Positions 1 through 12,700 of a DNA stretch of 64,000 nucleotides are shown here, piece by piece. The DNA is from Lethocerus indicus (Eukaryota > Arthropoda > Insecta > Hemiptera > Belostomatidae), in NCBI GenBank assembly GCA_019843655.1, contig JACDQD010000007.1, positions 29,925,207-29,989,206 on the forward strand, in the 5' to 3' direction. Position numbers and translations under genes: made by a program. Position 1 is the stretch's first letter. Each line of letters opens with the position of its first letter. The notes below the pieces were generated by a model, which saw nothing but the letters and a program-made list of their open reading frames with translations, had not been told where the DNA came from and searched no databases.

Positions 1-139
1 CGATCGGGGAAGAAAAATATCCGGCGAATCGAGCGAAAAATTGCTAAAAAAAAAAATAATAAATAAATAAAATAATAAATTGGTGAGACCGATTTTCTAA
101 CGAACGGGGGGCCCCAATTTTCGAGCAATTTTGATCAGT

Positions 140-810
140 AAATTAATGTTTATAATTTGGGCAACTGGGACTGTTTTTCCGCGGAAGCGATTCCCACGCC
201 GCTACTGAAGACGGCGAACGGCCGAAACCGGTCTGCCGGGAAAAAGACACCGGCCGAACCGAGGCCGGACGAAAGACGCCTTTCGCCACCTTCAGTAGCG
301 GCGGCACCTCGCTACTTTCCGCGCCCTCCAATATCGGAAGAAAATTACGTAATTCGCAAATCATTGTAAATTACTTAATGTTTACAGCGGCCCAGAGTTT
401 CATCCAATTTTTGGATGGCGGGCAACGGACTGTTTTCCAGACCGGAGAAAGGCGAGACACGAAGCCGTGAAGCGATTCCGACGCCGCTACTGAAGACGGC
501 GAGCGGCCGAAACCGGTCTACCGGAAAAGACCGACCAAACCGAGGCCAGACAAAAAACGCCTTTCGCCACCTTCAGTAGCAGCAGCACCTCGATATTTTC
601 CGCGCCCTCCAATATCGGAAGAAAATTACCGTGGATTTTCGACAAAGTTCAATTCACTAATCGATCAGTGAATTGCAATCGACACTGTAAATTACTTAAT
701 GTTTACAGCGGATTTTCATCAAATTCTTGAATAGCGGGCAACGGACTGTTTTCCAGACCGGAAAAAGAGGAAATACGACGCCGCTACTGAAGACGGCGAG
801 CGGCCAAAAG
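140..810. repeat. Three-unit direct repeat carrying the foldback core
   Basis: Three successive copies of a ~230-320 bp unit begin near 140, 367 and 687. Each has a TTAATGTTTA-like start, a GGCAACGGACTGTTTT-like segment and then CGCCGCTACTGAAGACGGCG followed by a CGGCCGAAACCGG-like block; the third unit is truncated. Units 1 and 2 also carry the reverse complement (CACCTTCAGTAGC) near 290 and 570, so each can fold back on itself. The same core recurs in the palindromic elements from 1.9 to 56 kb. The short ORFs here follow the repeat and are not taken as genes. Confidence 0.7.
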
Positions 811-1947
811 ACAGACGCGAAATCTACGAATATCGACTTATCCAAAGCCTTTTTATCCTTTTATTCTTATCGACGACACATTTTACAGTTTTTCGTAAAT
901 TGTAATTTTGTCCACCGCAGCCGATTTACCGGCGCGTTAATCAATGTTTCATTCGATCCGCCCGTTTTCCAATCCTAACCTATAAACGGTATATAACCTA
1001 TAAACCACTTCACCGAATATATAAATCTCCCGCCTCACTGAATTGTAAATTCAGAATCGTTTATTCAATTAAAATATTCCTGTAAATTTAAGCATAAAAA
1101 CGCGTTGTATCGGCAAAAAATGTTTTTCACTTCTATCGGTTGGAGGCCGCACCGACGCTATCTGCCGGCGGTGTTTGGAAACACCGAGAATGTTTAATGG
1201 GCCTAATTTAAATCGAATTTTACCTGTTTTTTACGCATTTTTTCGCGATTTTGGACGATTACAGATTATAATTATTGGAATACAAGGTTTATTGTAGAAT
1301 AAATAAGAAGTATAACGTCACCCGGTCATAAAACTTATGACGTCACTACAGGGAGCAGAGATCCAGTTTTTGCTTTGTACTTTTAGATTCCTTCAATTAG
1401 ATGGAAATTTTTTTTTTTTTTTTAGTGACGATTAACAGTGGGACAGGACACGTGTGTGTGTGTGTGTGTACTCGTGACTGGTGATTCCGTGACTTGTGTC
1501 CCGGGTCACGCCACGGCCCACTTGATCATCGGCCGCCACCGCCGACTAAATCGTACAAGTATTTTTTTTTTTTTTTAATCCCCACGGCCGTATTTCAATC
1601 TATTCCGGTATTCTAATGCCGGGAGAATTATCGCGTACATTTATTCCCGGTCTCTTTTTATTATTGCCCGGTTACTATTTTTTTTCTTTTTTTTTTTTTT
1701 TATTTATCGACAAATGTCCCCCGCTCCCGTACCGGCCGGGTAACCACCGGCTACAGATTTATAACCTCCCCGGTTTATAACCACTCCGGGGATTAAAAGC
1801 GTTCGATTTGGAAAACATGTTCGGCGCTCTTCTTCTTATTTTCTAATATTTATTATCGTTTCCGCTCCTCGCCGCACGAATTTCGTCGGATTACGAGGAT
1901 CGATTTACGAAAATTTCCGTCGACAAAATGTTCCGTCCTCTCTCGCC
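811..1947. other. AT-rich intergenic stretch, no gene seen
   Basis: This stretch has poly-T tracts near 1410, 1561 and 1680 and a short TG run near 1451-1468. No open frame resembles a protein and no structured RNA was recognised. Confidence 0.5.
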
Positions 1948-2113
1948 GGTTTCGGCCGCTCGCCGTCTTCAGTAGCGCCGTGTATCAGCCACTGTCGGCA
2001 CCGTGCAGTTTTCCGGCACCAGTGCCGACAGTGACTGACACACGGCGCTACTGAAGATGGCGAGCGGCCGAAACCGGCGAGAGGAGACCGAAAGAAACAC
2101 GACGAAATCTACG
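1948..2113. repeat. Palindromic (foldback) element, copy 1
   Basis: The left arm contains GGTTTCGGCCGCTCGCCGTC and TTCAGTAGCG. The right arm contains CGCTACTGAAGATGGCGAGC and GGCCGAAACCGG, its reverse complement. The apex around 2010-2030 is itself a small inverted repeat (CTGTCGGCACC / CCAGTGCCGACAG). The outer right flank GAGAGGAGACCGAAAGAAAC and the phrase AAATCTACGGT recur in most later copies and appear to be the outer arm of the family. Confidence 0.75.
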
Positions 2114-2246
2114 GTACAATACACGATATTGGGCGAAGAGGAGAATAACGCTGAAGGTGGAATTGACGAAAAAATATTAGATAAATTCAATGAGTCCGCA
2201 GTGATCTGTCTAATGTGTAAAATAGAATAGGGCCACTTCTGCCAGA

Positions 2247-2402
2247 TCGCGGTTTCGGCCGCTCGCCATCTTCAGTAGCGCTCTGTGTGTCGGCCACTGT
2301 CGGCACTGTTGGCCCCTAAAAATGCCGAAAGTGACACTACTGTGACACCGCTACTGAAGATGGCGAGCGGCCGAAACGGGGTCCGGCGAAAAGACCGAAC
2401 CA
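2247..2402. repeat. Palindromic (foldback) element, copy 2
   Basis: This has the same two-arm layout: GGTTTCGGCCGCTCGCCATC on the left, CTACTGAAGATGGCGAGCGG on the right, and GTCCGGCGAAAAGACCGAAC at the right edge. The central arms (CACTGTCGGCACTG / AAAGTGACACTACTG) are shorter than in the intronic copies. Confidence 0.7.
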
Positions 2403-2564
2403 AATATTAGATAAATTCGATACCCGGAGAAGATTAGAAGAATCCGCAATTATTTAGTTGCCAACCCGATAGAGCAAGCTCCAAATTTTTTTGGAAAAAC
2501 GGTTATATGGGAAAAACGTTTACAGAGTTCAATTCCTTTTTTGGGGTTGAAAACGGCCATTTTC

Positions 2565-2820
2565 CACGAAAACCGACCAAAATCCACTGGATTCATTCCA
2601 ATCTTCTCCGGACGGCTCCGTCAGAGTCGGCCCTTTCCAGAGTTTCCACGAAAATCGCCACGAATTTCACTGGAACTGACGATTTCAGCCAATCGATTAC
2701 ACATATCTCGGTACGAAATTGCGAGTTTCTCGCGAAAACCGTCCGATTCCACTGGATTCGCATTCCAATTATCTCCGGAGCGCTTCGCCGTCAGAGTCGG
2801 CCCTTCTCAGAGGTTTGCGC
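2565..2820 (+). repeat. Direct repeat pair of ~85 bp
   Basis: Segments 2568-2650 and about 2735-2815 share CGAAAACCG, TCCACTGGATTC, ATTCCAAT, TCTCCGGA and GTCAGAGTCGGCCCTT in the same order, spaced by ~167 bp. Overlapping short open frames cross the repeat in two frames; none resembles a known protein. Confidence 0.6.
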
Positions 2821-3061
2821 CGACCGAAAAGGGCCGAAGGAGGGGAAAAAGGAAAAAAATGAAACGGACAAATAGAGAGAGGGCCCCGGTTGGCGTGCCG
2901 GGGCCTATTTCCCAGCCTGGGGGGAGTGGGGGGGGCACAAAGTGACAGCCGTAATGATGATGATGTGATGGTGGTGATGATGATGATGATGATGATGATA
3001 CGGTTGGGAGAAAATCATCGCTGGTGTGCGCCCACAGTGAGAGTGAGAATGAGAGTGAGGG

Positions 3062-3062
<1 letters not shown>

Positions 3063-3125
<63 letters not shown>

Positions 3126-3127
3126 AA

Positions 3128-3173
<46 letters not shown>

Positions 3174-3175
3174 AA
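3063..3175 (+). repeat. GA microsatellite
   Basis: Two runs of (GA)n are interrupted by GTGAAGAAGCA near 3120. They lead directly into the minisatellite that follows, which may have grown from a mutated GA tract. Confidence 0.9.
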
Positions 3176-3179
3176 GGCG

Positions 3180-5755
3180 AGAGAACAGACACTGAGAGAC
3201 ACAGACACTGAGAGAAGAGACTGAGAGAGACACAACACTAGGGACACAGACACTGGGAGACTGAGAGACACACAGACACTGAGAGACACAGACACTGAGA
3301 GACACAGACACTGAGAGACACAGACACTGAGAGACACAGACACTGAGAGACACACAGACACTGAGAGACACAGACACTGAGAGACACAGACACTGAGAGA
3401 CACAGACACTGAGAGACACAGACACTGAGAGACACAGACACTGAGAGACACAGACACTGAGACTGAGAGACACAGACACTGAGAGACACAGACACTGAGA
3501 GACACAGACACTGAGAGACACAGACACTGAGAGACACAGACACTGAGAGACAGACACTGAGAGACAGACACTGAGAGACACACAGACACTGAGAGACACA
3601 GACACTGAGAGACACAGACACTGAGAGACACAGACACTGAGAGACACAGACACTGAGAGACACAGACACTGAGAGACACAGACACTGAGAGACACAGACA
3701 CTGAGAGACAGACACTGAGAGACACAGACACTGAGAGACACAGACACTGAGAGACACAGACACTGAGAGACACAGACACTGAGAGACACAGACACTGAGA
3801 GACAGACACTGAGAGACACAGACACTGAGAGACACAGACACTGAGAGATGAGAGCCAGACACTGGAGAGACACAGACACTGAGAGACAGACACTGAGAGA
3901 CACAGACACTGAGAGACACAGACACTGAGAGATGAGAGCCAGACACTGGAGAGACACAGACACTGAGACAGACACTGAGAGACACAGACTGAGAGACACA
4001 GACACCAGACACAGACACAGACGACACTGAGAGACACAGACACTGAGAGAGACACAGACACCTGAGAGACACAGACACTGAGAGACACAGACACTGAGAG
4101 ACACAGACACAGACTGAGAGACACAGACACTGAGAGACACAGACACTGAGAGACACAGACACTGAGAGACACAGACACTGAGGAGACACAGAGCACAGAC
4201 ACTGAGACACACAGACACAGACACAGACACTGAGAGACACAGACACTGAGAGACACTGACTGAGAGACACAGACACTGACACAGAGACAAGACACAGACA
4301 CTGAGACACAGACACTGAGAGACAGACTGAGAGACACAGACACTGAGAGATAATAAGACACTGAGACAGACACTGACACAGACACTGAGAGACACAGACA
4401 CTGAGACACAGACACTGAGAGGACACAGACACTGAGAGTGAGAGACACAGACTGAGACACAGACACTGAGAGACACAGACACTGACACAGACACACAGAC
4501 ACTGAGAGACACAGACACTGAGAGACACAGACACTGAGAGACACAGACACTGAGAGACAAAGACACTGAGAGACACAGACACTGAGAGACACAGACACAG
4601 ACACTGAGAAACAAAGACACTGAGAGACAGACACTGAGAGACACAGACACTGAGAGACACAGACACAGACACTGAGAGACACAGACACAGACACTGAGAG
4701 ACACAGACACAGACACTGAGAGACACAGACACAGACACTGAGAGACACAGACACAGACACTGAGAGACAGAGACACTGAGAGACACAGACACAGACACTG
4801 AGAAACAAAGACACTGAGAGACAGACACTGAGAGACACAGACACTGAGAGACACAGACACAGACACTGAGAGACAGAGACACAGACACTGAGAGACACAG
4901 ACACTGAGAGACACAGACACAGACACTGAGAGACACAGACACAGACACTGAGAGACACAGACACTGAGAGACACAGACACTGAGAGACACAGACACTGAG
5001 AGACAGAGACACAGACACAGACACTGAGAGACACAGACACTGAGAGACACAGACACTGAGAGACACAGACACAGACACTGAGAGACACAGACACAGACAC
5101 TGAGAGACACAGACACTGAGAGACACAGACACTGAGAGACACAGACACAGACACTGAGAGACACAGACACTGAGAGACACAGACACTGAGAGACACAGAC
5201 ACTGAGAGACACAGACACTGAGAGACACAGACACTGAGAGACACAGACACTGAGAGACACAGACACAGACACTGAGAGACACAGACACTGAGAGACACAG
5301 ACACTGATACACAGACACTGAGAGACACAGACACTGGGACACATACACTGAGAAACAGACACTGGGACACACAGACACTGAGACACAGACACTGAGAGAC
5401 ACAGACACTGAGAGACACAGACACTGAGAGACACAGACACTGAGAGACACAGACACTGAGAGACACAGACACTGAGAGACACAGACACTGAGAGACACAG
5501 ACACTGAGAGACACAGACACTGAGAGACACAGACACTGAGAGACACAGACACTGAGAGACACAGACACTGAGAGACACAGACACAGAGACTGAGAGACAC
5601 AGACACTGAGAGACACAGACACAGAGACAAGACACTGGAGACACAGACACAGACACTGGGAGAGACACAGACACTGAGCAGACACAGACACAGAGAGACA
5701 CAGACACTGAGACACAGACACTGAGAGATACAGACACTGAGACACAGACACTCTC
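3180..5755 (+). repeat. 2.6-kb minisatellite, ~16-bp unit
   Basis: The unit GAGACACAGACACTGA is repeated well over a hundred times, with variants that add another ACACAG (22-bp form) or drop a CA. Because the unit has few stop codons, very long low-complexity frames (Ser/Val/Cys/Leu on the - strand) cross it; they are by-products of the repeat. Higher-order alternation of long and short units is visible between 4640 and 5100. Confidence 0.95.
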
Positions 5756-6330
5756 AGACCATAATCTATTAGCGCTCGTTACTCTCCTCCTCCTGCTCAC
5801 CGGGAAGGTCCCTGCCCAAACAACCGATTGAGGGCGAAATCAATTGATGATAACCACCGGCCGGACTCAATTGCTCGATTCAAAAGTGTTCAACTTGCAC
5901 GAACACAGAACAACGGGCCGTTACACGAATTGCCGGCCTCCGTTCCTCTCTCTCTTATTCTCTCACAGAGATATCATCACATAGCTGTAGGTGTTCGGAA
6001 TGTATCACCGTTATTAACATCCACGGACAGAGAGAGAAACGATGCCGGCCCCAACTGCACCACCGACTACTGATATTGGGCTCTGTTTACTACTCATTTC
6101 CCCATTGCAGTTGAACCTCATTTTAATGTTTTCCTACTTAAAATACCAGTTCAAAACTGGACTTCCTTTCATCCAATTCTAAGCCTTGCGCCGGCCACGT
6201 TTACTCGAGTAACAGGGGTACAACTGACACAACAGAAAACATGACTATCCGGTGACTGTTATCTGATACAAAACAGAACAACGCAATACAACGCTTGTAG
6301 GGCGCAATTGTCCCAACTACAACACGTACC
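5756..6330. other. Intergenic stretch, no gene seen
   Basis: Mixed-composition sequence without a recognisable coding frame or repeat. It ends where the transposon terminus at 6331 begins. Confidence 0.45.
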
Positions 6331-6509
<179 letters not shown>

Positions 6510-6617
6510 GACGATACTGTATTGAGTATTGAGACTTGGAAATATACTTGAATTGTGTACAGTGTTGACATAAGTAATGATTAAAAAGCTACAAATCTTA
6601 ATCGGCTGCATATAAGG

Positions 6618-6658
6618 AGGAGGAGAGAGAGAGTGGGAGAGAGGGTGACAGGGGTGGT

Positions 6659-6720
<62 letters not shown>

Positions 6721-6722
6721 TG
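6618..6722 (+). repeat. GA microsatellite
   Basis: An interrupted (GA)n tract followed by G-rich sequence (GGTGGTGGGGGAGGGTGG) to about 6830. The reading frames through it are low complexity. Confidence 0.9.
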
Positions 6723-7014
6723 AGAGACCAGTGGTCCGGTCCTATGAGGGTATGTTTGAGGGTGGTGGGGGAGGGTGGTGGGGCTGGAGGACTGGACCGC
6801 CACACACGGCGGTGGGGTGGGGGGGTTAATAGAGTTGAGGACAAAAAAATTGTGGCCGACACCGATGTGGTACAATTTAATAGGCTCAAATATTGATCAG
6901 CGCACAGGCTGGAGCTGGAATTTTTTTTTTGTTGACAGCATACTTGTGCCAAGTCCATCCCCCACCCCCACCCCCGACCTTACACTTAACTGACCCAAAT
7001 AACTGATACGTGCC

Positions 7015-7043
7015 TCTATATATATATATATATATATATATAT
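7015..7043. repeat. Short TA microsatellite
   Basis: About 28 bp of (TA)n, located ~90 bp before the transposon at 7131. Confidence 0.85.
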
Positions 7044-7130
7044 TGGCACTTTGTGGATAGTTTTTCGGGCACTTGTCACTTGTACTGCGGTACGATTGAA
7101 ATAAAATAGAAATTATTTTCTAACCAAATA

Positions 7131-7506
7131 TCGGGGTCGGCAACTAAGTAATTGCGGATTTCACCACCGCCAACAAGTGGCGTTGTACACATTTTAAGCG
7201 CGTCAATAACATCTTCGCGCACGGATAAGATTCTTCGATACTCTATCCATTATTTGTGGTCCACTCCGTGAAACGTTCTGTATCTTTATCGACGATTTTC
7301 CGAATCGTTTATCGTTAAAAGACGTGGCCGGGGCGGGGTGGGGGGGGGAGGTCGACGATGTGACCCTACAAAGGCCATAGTTCAATACCGTCCACGGGGC
7401 TTTGCCGCGTGCCGTAGATGTTGTACTTAAAATATGTACGAAGCCACTTTTGTTGTTTTGTCTTGTCGGCGGTGAAATCCCCAATTACTTAGTTGGCGGC
7501 CACCGA
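7131..7506. mobile_element. Mariner-type MITE, 376 bp
   Basis: The left end TCGGGGTCGGCAACTAAGTA and the right end (reverse complement TCGGTGGCCGCCAACTAAGT) form terminal inverted repeats continuing through AATTGSGGATTTCACC. TA dinucleotides flank both sides (7129-7130 and 7507-7508), the target duplication used by Tc1/mariner elements. The interior has no intact transposase. It is related to the elements at 12824, 37476 and 52402, whose termini also contain CAACTAAGTAATTGC. Confidence 0.8.
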
Positions 7507-8046
7507 TATTTCGTTCCTCCGCGACGTCGGTTATAAGAATCGTCAGGGGATGAGGGTAGTAGGGGGGGTGGGGGTGGTTCGCCTCGGGGAAATAAAACTT
7601 GCTTTTCGCTGCTTTCAGTTGTTTGTAAATTTAATAATGTCGACGTGGGGGTGGGGATGGGGTGGGTGGGCGACTTGTCGGCTAAAGCCGGTATTGGGAG
7701 GAGGAGGAGGGGATGAGGAGGAGGAATAGGGATGAGGGACACGGAAACAACACAGGAAATGGAAACAACGATTGCTTCTGTGCCGCGAAGAGGAAAAACT
7801 CTCGGCCGGGAAAAGCGTCTTATCGAAAAACTTTTTCCATATTCTCTAGACCCTGGGGGGCGAGGGGGCCGTAATTTATTCCCCCGCCAACCCCGCCCCA
7901 AAAAGGGAATATGATGTAGGACCTTCATTCCGGCTTTTATTTTTATTTTATTCCCACCCTCCCCCACGTTCCCCCACCCTCCCTTATATTCCACGTTTTA
8001 TTCCCCATTCCTACCTACGGCGGCAATTCCATTTTCCACGCCTATA
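7507..8046. other. Purine-rich intergenic stretch
   Basis: G-rich runs on the + strand (7555-7740) are followed by C-rich runs near 7950-7990. Two overlapping open frames exist on opposite strands, but both are low complexity (Gly/Trp-rich or Pro-rich) and resemble no known protein. Confidence 0.4.
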
Positions 8047-8570
8047 CAGAGGGGTGGTCCAAAAAAATGTATCCACCGTTTAAAAGTCCATAACTTGGAA
8101 ACCGATTGGCGGAATTGTCTCATTTTTGGTAGTGCTATAGTTTGTAGTTCTGTCAATCGCCGGATACGACCGTTTTACGGGCTTATCTGGACGAAAATCC
8201 ACCAGGAAGGTGGATAGAGGCCGTAGAGGTTCCCCGGACTTAACTCTGGGGGGGGGGGGGACACTAAAGGACTTCGTTTATCGACGCCAAAAGCCACTGC
8301 ACGTTGGATGAACTTCGAGGAGAATCCATCCTACATATTCACGTGCAAAATATCCGACTGAACACGTTGCAGTCAGCACAGTTGGGGGCGGCATCGTTTC
8401 TCTCTGTCCGGTTGTTAATAACGGTGACAATTTCGAACAACTACAGCTATATATATCTTTAAGTTGGACTTTAAGCTACACTTTCACCAAAAATCAGACA
8501 CAACTCCCTCAATTAGTTTTCAAGTTATCGACTGTCAAACGGTGGATACATTTTTTTGGACCACCCTCTG
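8047..8570. mobile_element. Tc1/mariner-type MITE, 524 bp
   Basis: The ends CAGAGGGGTGGTCCAAAAAA and (reverse complement of the right end) CAGAGGGTGGTCCAAAAAAA continue as matching inverted repeats for ~60 bp through TGTATCCACCGTTT and a TAACTTG.AAAC block. TA target duplications lie at 8045-8046 and 8571-8572. No intact transposase remains inside. A run of 12 G near 8249 lies in the interior. Confidence 0.85.
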
Positions 8571-8679
8571 TATATTGGTTAACTCGGTCTCACGCCATAC
8601 CACGTGGTGGGGGGGGGCCTTCTGCCCCTTTATCTGTTTTTTTTCAACCGTTTATTTTAATTTTTTGCTTTTTCTCTTC

Positions 8680-8765
8680 GTCCTCCTCCTCCTTCTTCTT
8701 CTTCTTCTTCTTCTTCTTCTTCCCAAATCCTCGAATTAGAGGCACAACACTTTCAGAAAGTCGTG

Positions 8766-8818
<53 letters not shown>
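8680..8818. repeat. TTC-rich tract and TA microsatellite
   Basis: A (TTC)n-like tract at about 8690-8722 and a (TA)n tract at about 8769-8818 are separated by ~45 bp of unique sequence. Confidence 0.85.
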
Positions 8819-8822
<4 letters not shown>

Positions 8823-9520
8823 TACAAACGTCGATTGTACAATAAAGGTTTGCGCCGGGAAAATTAAACCCGGCGAGGTGCAACCAACTAATTGTACATT
8901 TTTAAACGGAACCATGAGTAGAATTAAAGAGAGTATTTATAGAATTTTTTGCTATGAAATTTGTACTACGACAGTCGGACGGCCGAATTTCGGTTTCGTG
9001 CCGTAAACTGGAAATACCCGCTCGAAAGGGCTCTCTCGGAATTATTTATATTCGTCAATAAACCGGCCGTTGTATAATTCGGATATAAATTTTATATTTC
9101 GTGAATAATTCGAAATGTTGTCCGGCGAACAGTTGGCCGGCGACGGCATCAAGACGGCATAGATCGAAGTGAGACTCGTATGTTGTATATTTTTTTTATA
9201 CCTGTCGTAAAGCGAAATAACATTGTCGTTCATTTAATATAACGAGCGTGTAACATAAACCTCGGTTTAATAAACTGATTTGTACGGGGATCAATTTTTG
9301 TGACTCGAACGTATGTTTATTCGGGCCGCTACCGACCAATTTCGTCTCTTCCGTATTTTATTAAAATCAATTATTAAATAAATAATTTATCAAATAGTCG
9401 GTTATTAATCGGCGTCGTTTTTTATTGTCGTAACGAGGAATGTGTTTAATATTGCGTTTGTATAATCGAGGTTTGGTAATATTTGTAATTGCGAAGTTGG
9501 TAACGGTGGGCGGTCTGTTG

Positions 9521-9539
9521 CACGTGCCGGCGGTATAAA
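9521..9539 (+). promoter_or_regulatory. Possible Nup160 core promoter elements
   Basis: A CACGTG E-box (9521-9526) and TATAAA (9534-9539) lie 85-100 bp upstream of the Nup160 start codon at 9624. The spacing suits a short 5' leader. This is inference from motif and position only. Confidence 0.25.
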
Positions 9540-9623
9540 CTGTGCCTCGCGCCTCCGTGAACCATTTCGAGAGTGAAAACAGTTTTTAATGTTTCTCGTC
9601 TTTACCGGTCCCTAAAAGCCAGA

Positions 9624-9720
9624 ATGAGCCCGCAGGAGGACGAAGAGTTGGCCACCTCCTACAAGGAGATATTCATTAATAAGACGTCGGACAGGTGGAC
9701 CGAAATCACTCTGAACACAG
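9624..9720 (+). CDS. Nup160: Nup160 exon 1
   Basis: The first in-frame ATG is at 9624 (protein start MSPQEDEELATSYKEIF); the open frame extends upstream to a GTG at 9573, but no earlier in-frame ATG exists. The exon encodes DRWTEITLNTG and ends phase 1 at AACACAG before GTGAGA. Insect Nup160 proteins have a similar short leader before the first propeller strand. Confidence 0.8.
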
Positions 9721-12700
9721 GTGAGAAAAGCGTCCCTTCGAATCCAGCCTTTATTATCTCAATTTTCTCTCTTTTTTAGGAAATGACGCAATGTAACACC
9801 GATATTTTCAATATATTACTTTTTAGGAATCGCGCCCAGTAAGTATTTCTGGACAATTTGACGATTTCCTCCAACCGACTCCTTTAACCGTAATTGAATT
9901 TCAATCTAGTCCAGATTTTGTAATTAAATTAGATTTTCGCTGCCTGACACTGTAATAGCGTCGGATTATTTACTTACGACATTTAATATTCTTACACGAA
10001 CAGTGTTTTTCCCAATCCTATTTTATATAAACTCAACATCGATTGTTCGTAATCCGTACGTGAAAATACAACGGAGGAGCTTAAAACCCCATAGGCGAGC
10101 GTAGTCGGGGAAAAAACATGTTTTAATATTGTAACGAGCGGGAAATTACAACGTAATTTAATTCCAATAAGTCAACGCTGAATGAACGGCATAAAGGTAT
10201 TGGAACGGATTCAATTCGGCGCCCGAAAATAAGAGTTAATTACGCGATTCTGTACACGGCCGGTGATCCGTCGTTTTACGCCGTTAAACCGGCGCGGCGC
10301 GACCGGAGAACCTTCGGGCGAAGTAGGATTTACAAGAATGTTTCAACCGTTTGCACTCGAAGTTTGTTTTTTTTTTTACTGCGTTCGTATTACCGGCTTT
10401 TATTTTTTATTTTATTGAATATAAAATGACCGCTGTGAAAATACCACGTGGATTCGTAAACCTTAAAACCAAATAGGCGAGTGTAGGGGAAAAACACGCT
10501 TCAGTATTGTAACGAAGGAAATTACAACGAATTTAATTCCAATAAGTTAACGCTGAAGGCAACTCGTAACGGACGGATATTATCATCCGTCTCTTTTATT
10601 ACGGAATCGATCGATGCGTCCGTAAAAGTATAATCGAAAAAATTCCAACGGTTCTTTAATATCGAAAGGAGGTGAAATATCGAAATCCGTTGGAGACGGA
10701 ATATTATCAACTTCGTCGTTTTCAGTCGAATCCGCTACATTTTCTCCCGTATTTTCAGATGTCTCGATATCACTTTCATGTCTCGATACATATCGTCGTA
10801 TAACGGGAAATATATCGTTAGAATCGGATTCGTAGCTCGGTTCGATATTGTCCGCGTTATCGCACGGCTAAGAGCGTCTCTATATTATTTATATTACGTT
10901 CGCTATAAACTTCAAATTCCAATCACTGCTACCGTGTCGATATCGTTATAATTGTCACAAATTTTTCTTCTATCCGCCGTATCGGGGATATAGATATGAA
11001 TACGAAATATAAAAACAACGGATCCGATACACACTCTGCTGCCGAATAACAGGACTCTATTCGTTTGGATCCGAGTGCGAAATGCGGTATCAAAACAGTA
11101 TTTATACTTTACACATTTAAGACAACAAATTACGACAGTGTACGTATACATTATACGTTAATAAACGTTAATCGACGTCGCTTTCCGATAGAGGCGAAGA
11201 GTCTCTTAACGGATCGAGGACGGGGCTCAAAGACGCCCTCAAACAGGTAGCGGATACGCGGATTACTAATTTGCATTTAATATTTTTAAATAATACCATA
11301 TATATATATATATAGTTTATTATATAAGATTTAATTTTTTTTAGCCTTATATTTGTGTACATTTTGTAAGTGATAGCGATTCGTTTCTTCGGAAATAATT
11401 TGGAAAAATTTATCGCCAAATATACGTATCGACGCTGCAATTTCTTTGTAACGATTTTGTACCAGAAATTCTTTCGAAAGGTTCCAGATTCGAAACGTAT
11501 CCACGTATTTGTCCACTCTTCGATTATAGACTCATCGGCCTCCGAATCTTCACTTTCGGTCGAAATGTTATATTTTTTCTTTGTCTAATCGCATCGCTTA
11601 ATTCGAGAATATCGCTGTGTTATCGCCTAATTCATTTTCATCACAAATGTCGTTCGGTCCATCGGATAAATCATCGTATACCGATTCACTTTGAGTTTCG
11701 TTTTCACTGCATGCATTGTTTCACCGCTCTTATAGGGGCTAATTCGTAAAATCAATTTTCGTTATCGATTATCGGTAACGGATAGATTGAAAATATGGAC
11801 GATACTCGAAAAAACTGTTACCTTCCGAATTTAAAGCACGAAGTTTGAAATACTGAAATGTAGAGTGATAAAACACTTTATAAGATTGGCACTCGCTGTA
11901 ACGACTGATTATTTCTACACGCTAGGAATGATTCGTTGTTCGCACATAACGACGACGAGGCTTCGAATAAAACGAAAACGATAGTGACGAACGGAAACAT
12001 TTGGCGCTCGCCGCTTACTGAATAAAAACACGAAAACGAGATATATCTCGTGACCCGCGTCCCGCAATGTCCGCGCAGAGGCTCTCGCTTGAGTCGAGAA
12101 GGTTTACGGTCGTTAACGTTGTCGCCTTTGTTCTTTCATTTCCTATGAAATTTCGTGACAGCCTCGAACCGTATTGTCGCATCAGTGTCTGCAAATTGTC
12201 GACGCTTCTAGCCTGCGTCACAAATGTTGAGCCTTTACCAGAGCGCCCAGTATTCTGAGTCAACCCTTTGTTCGACACGGATCTGTCTCTCTCTGGCGCA
12301 CCGACACTAAACAACGCTCCTTGAATACCAATGTCGCCGCCGTCGGTTGTGTATTTTTTCGACAAATATCTTTCAAAACCAGCTAAGTGGCGAGGAACGC
12401 TGTATGATGTACGCACGCTTCGTAAATATATTTGAAATTTTGTTCAAGGTGGCATCGCTTATACCCTGCAAGATGTCAAAGCGCAGCAGAGAAGCGGCGG
12501 CTACGCCTACCAGAAGCAGAACAACAGGTTCATTTACTGGTAAATATGACTCTTAATTGTCGTTAAATCGTAGTCCATGCACCACGGTTCCTTTCTTACG
12601 CCGCTGGTACTTATCGGACGGATAATTCCTAGCGTTCGAGTTCAAATTCTCGCTGCATTAACCCAATTAAAACATTAAAAGTAACGATACCGCTTCCCCA

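Noticed and set aside
2807..5800. A 997-codon open frame and two others over 830 codons on the - strand
   Set aside because: They are translations of the 16-bp minisatellite (Ser/Val/Cys/Leu/Gln only); all three frames are open because the unit lacks stops. No domain or start context supports a gene.
9573..9623. Upstream start for Nup160 at 9573
   Set aside because: The codon there is GTG; no in-frame ATG precedes 9624, and the extra residues have no counterpart in the family.
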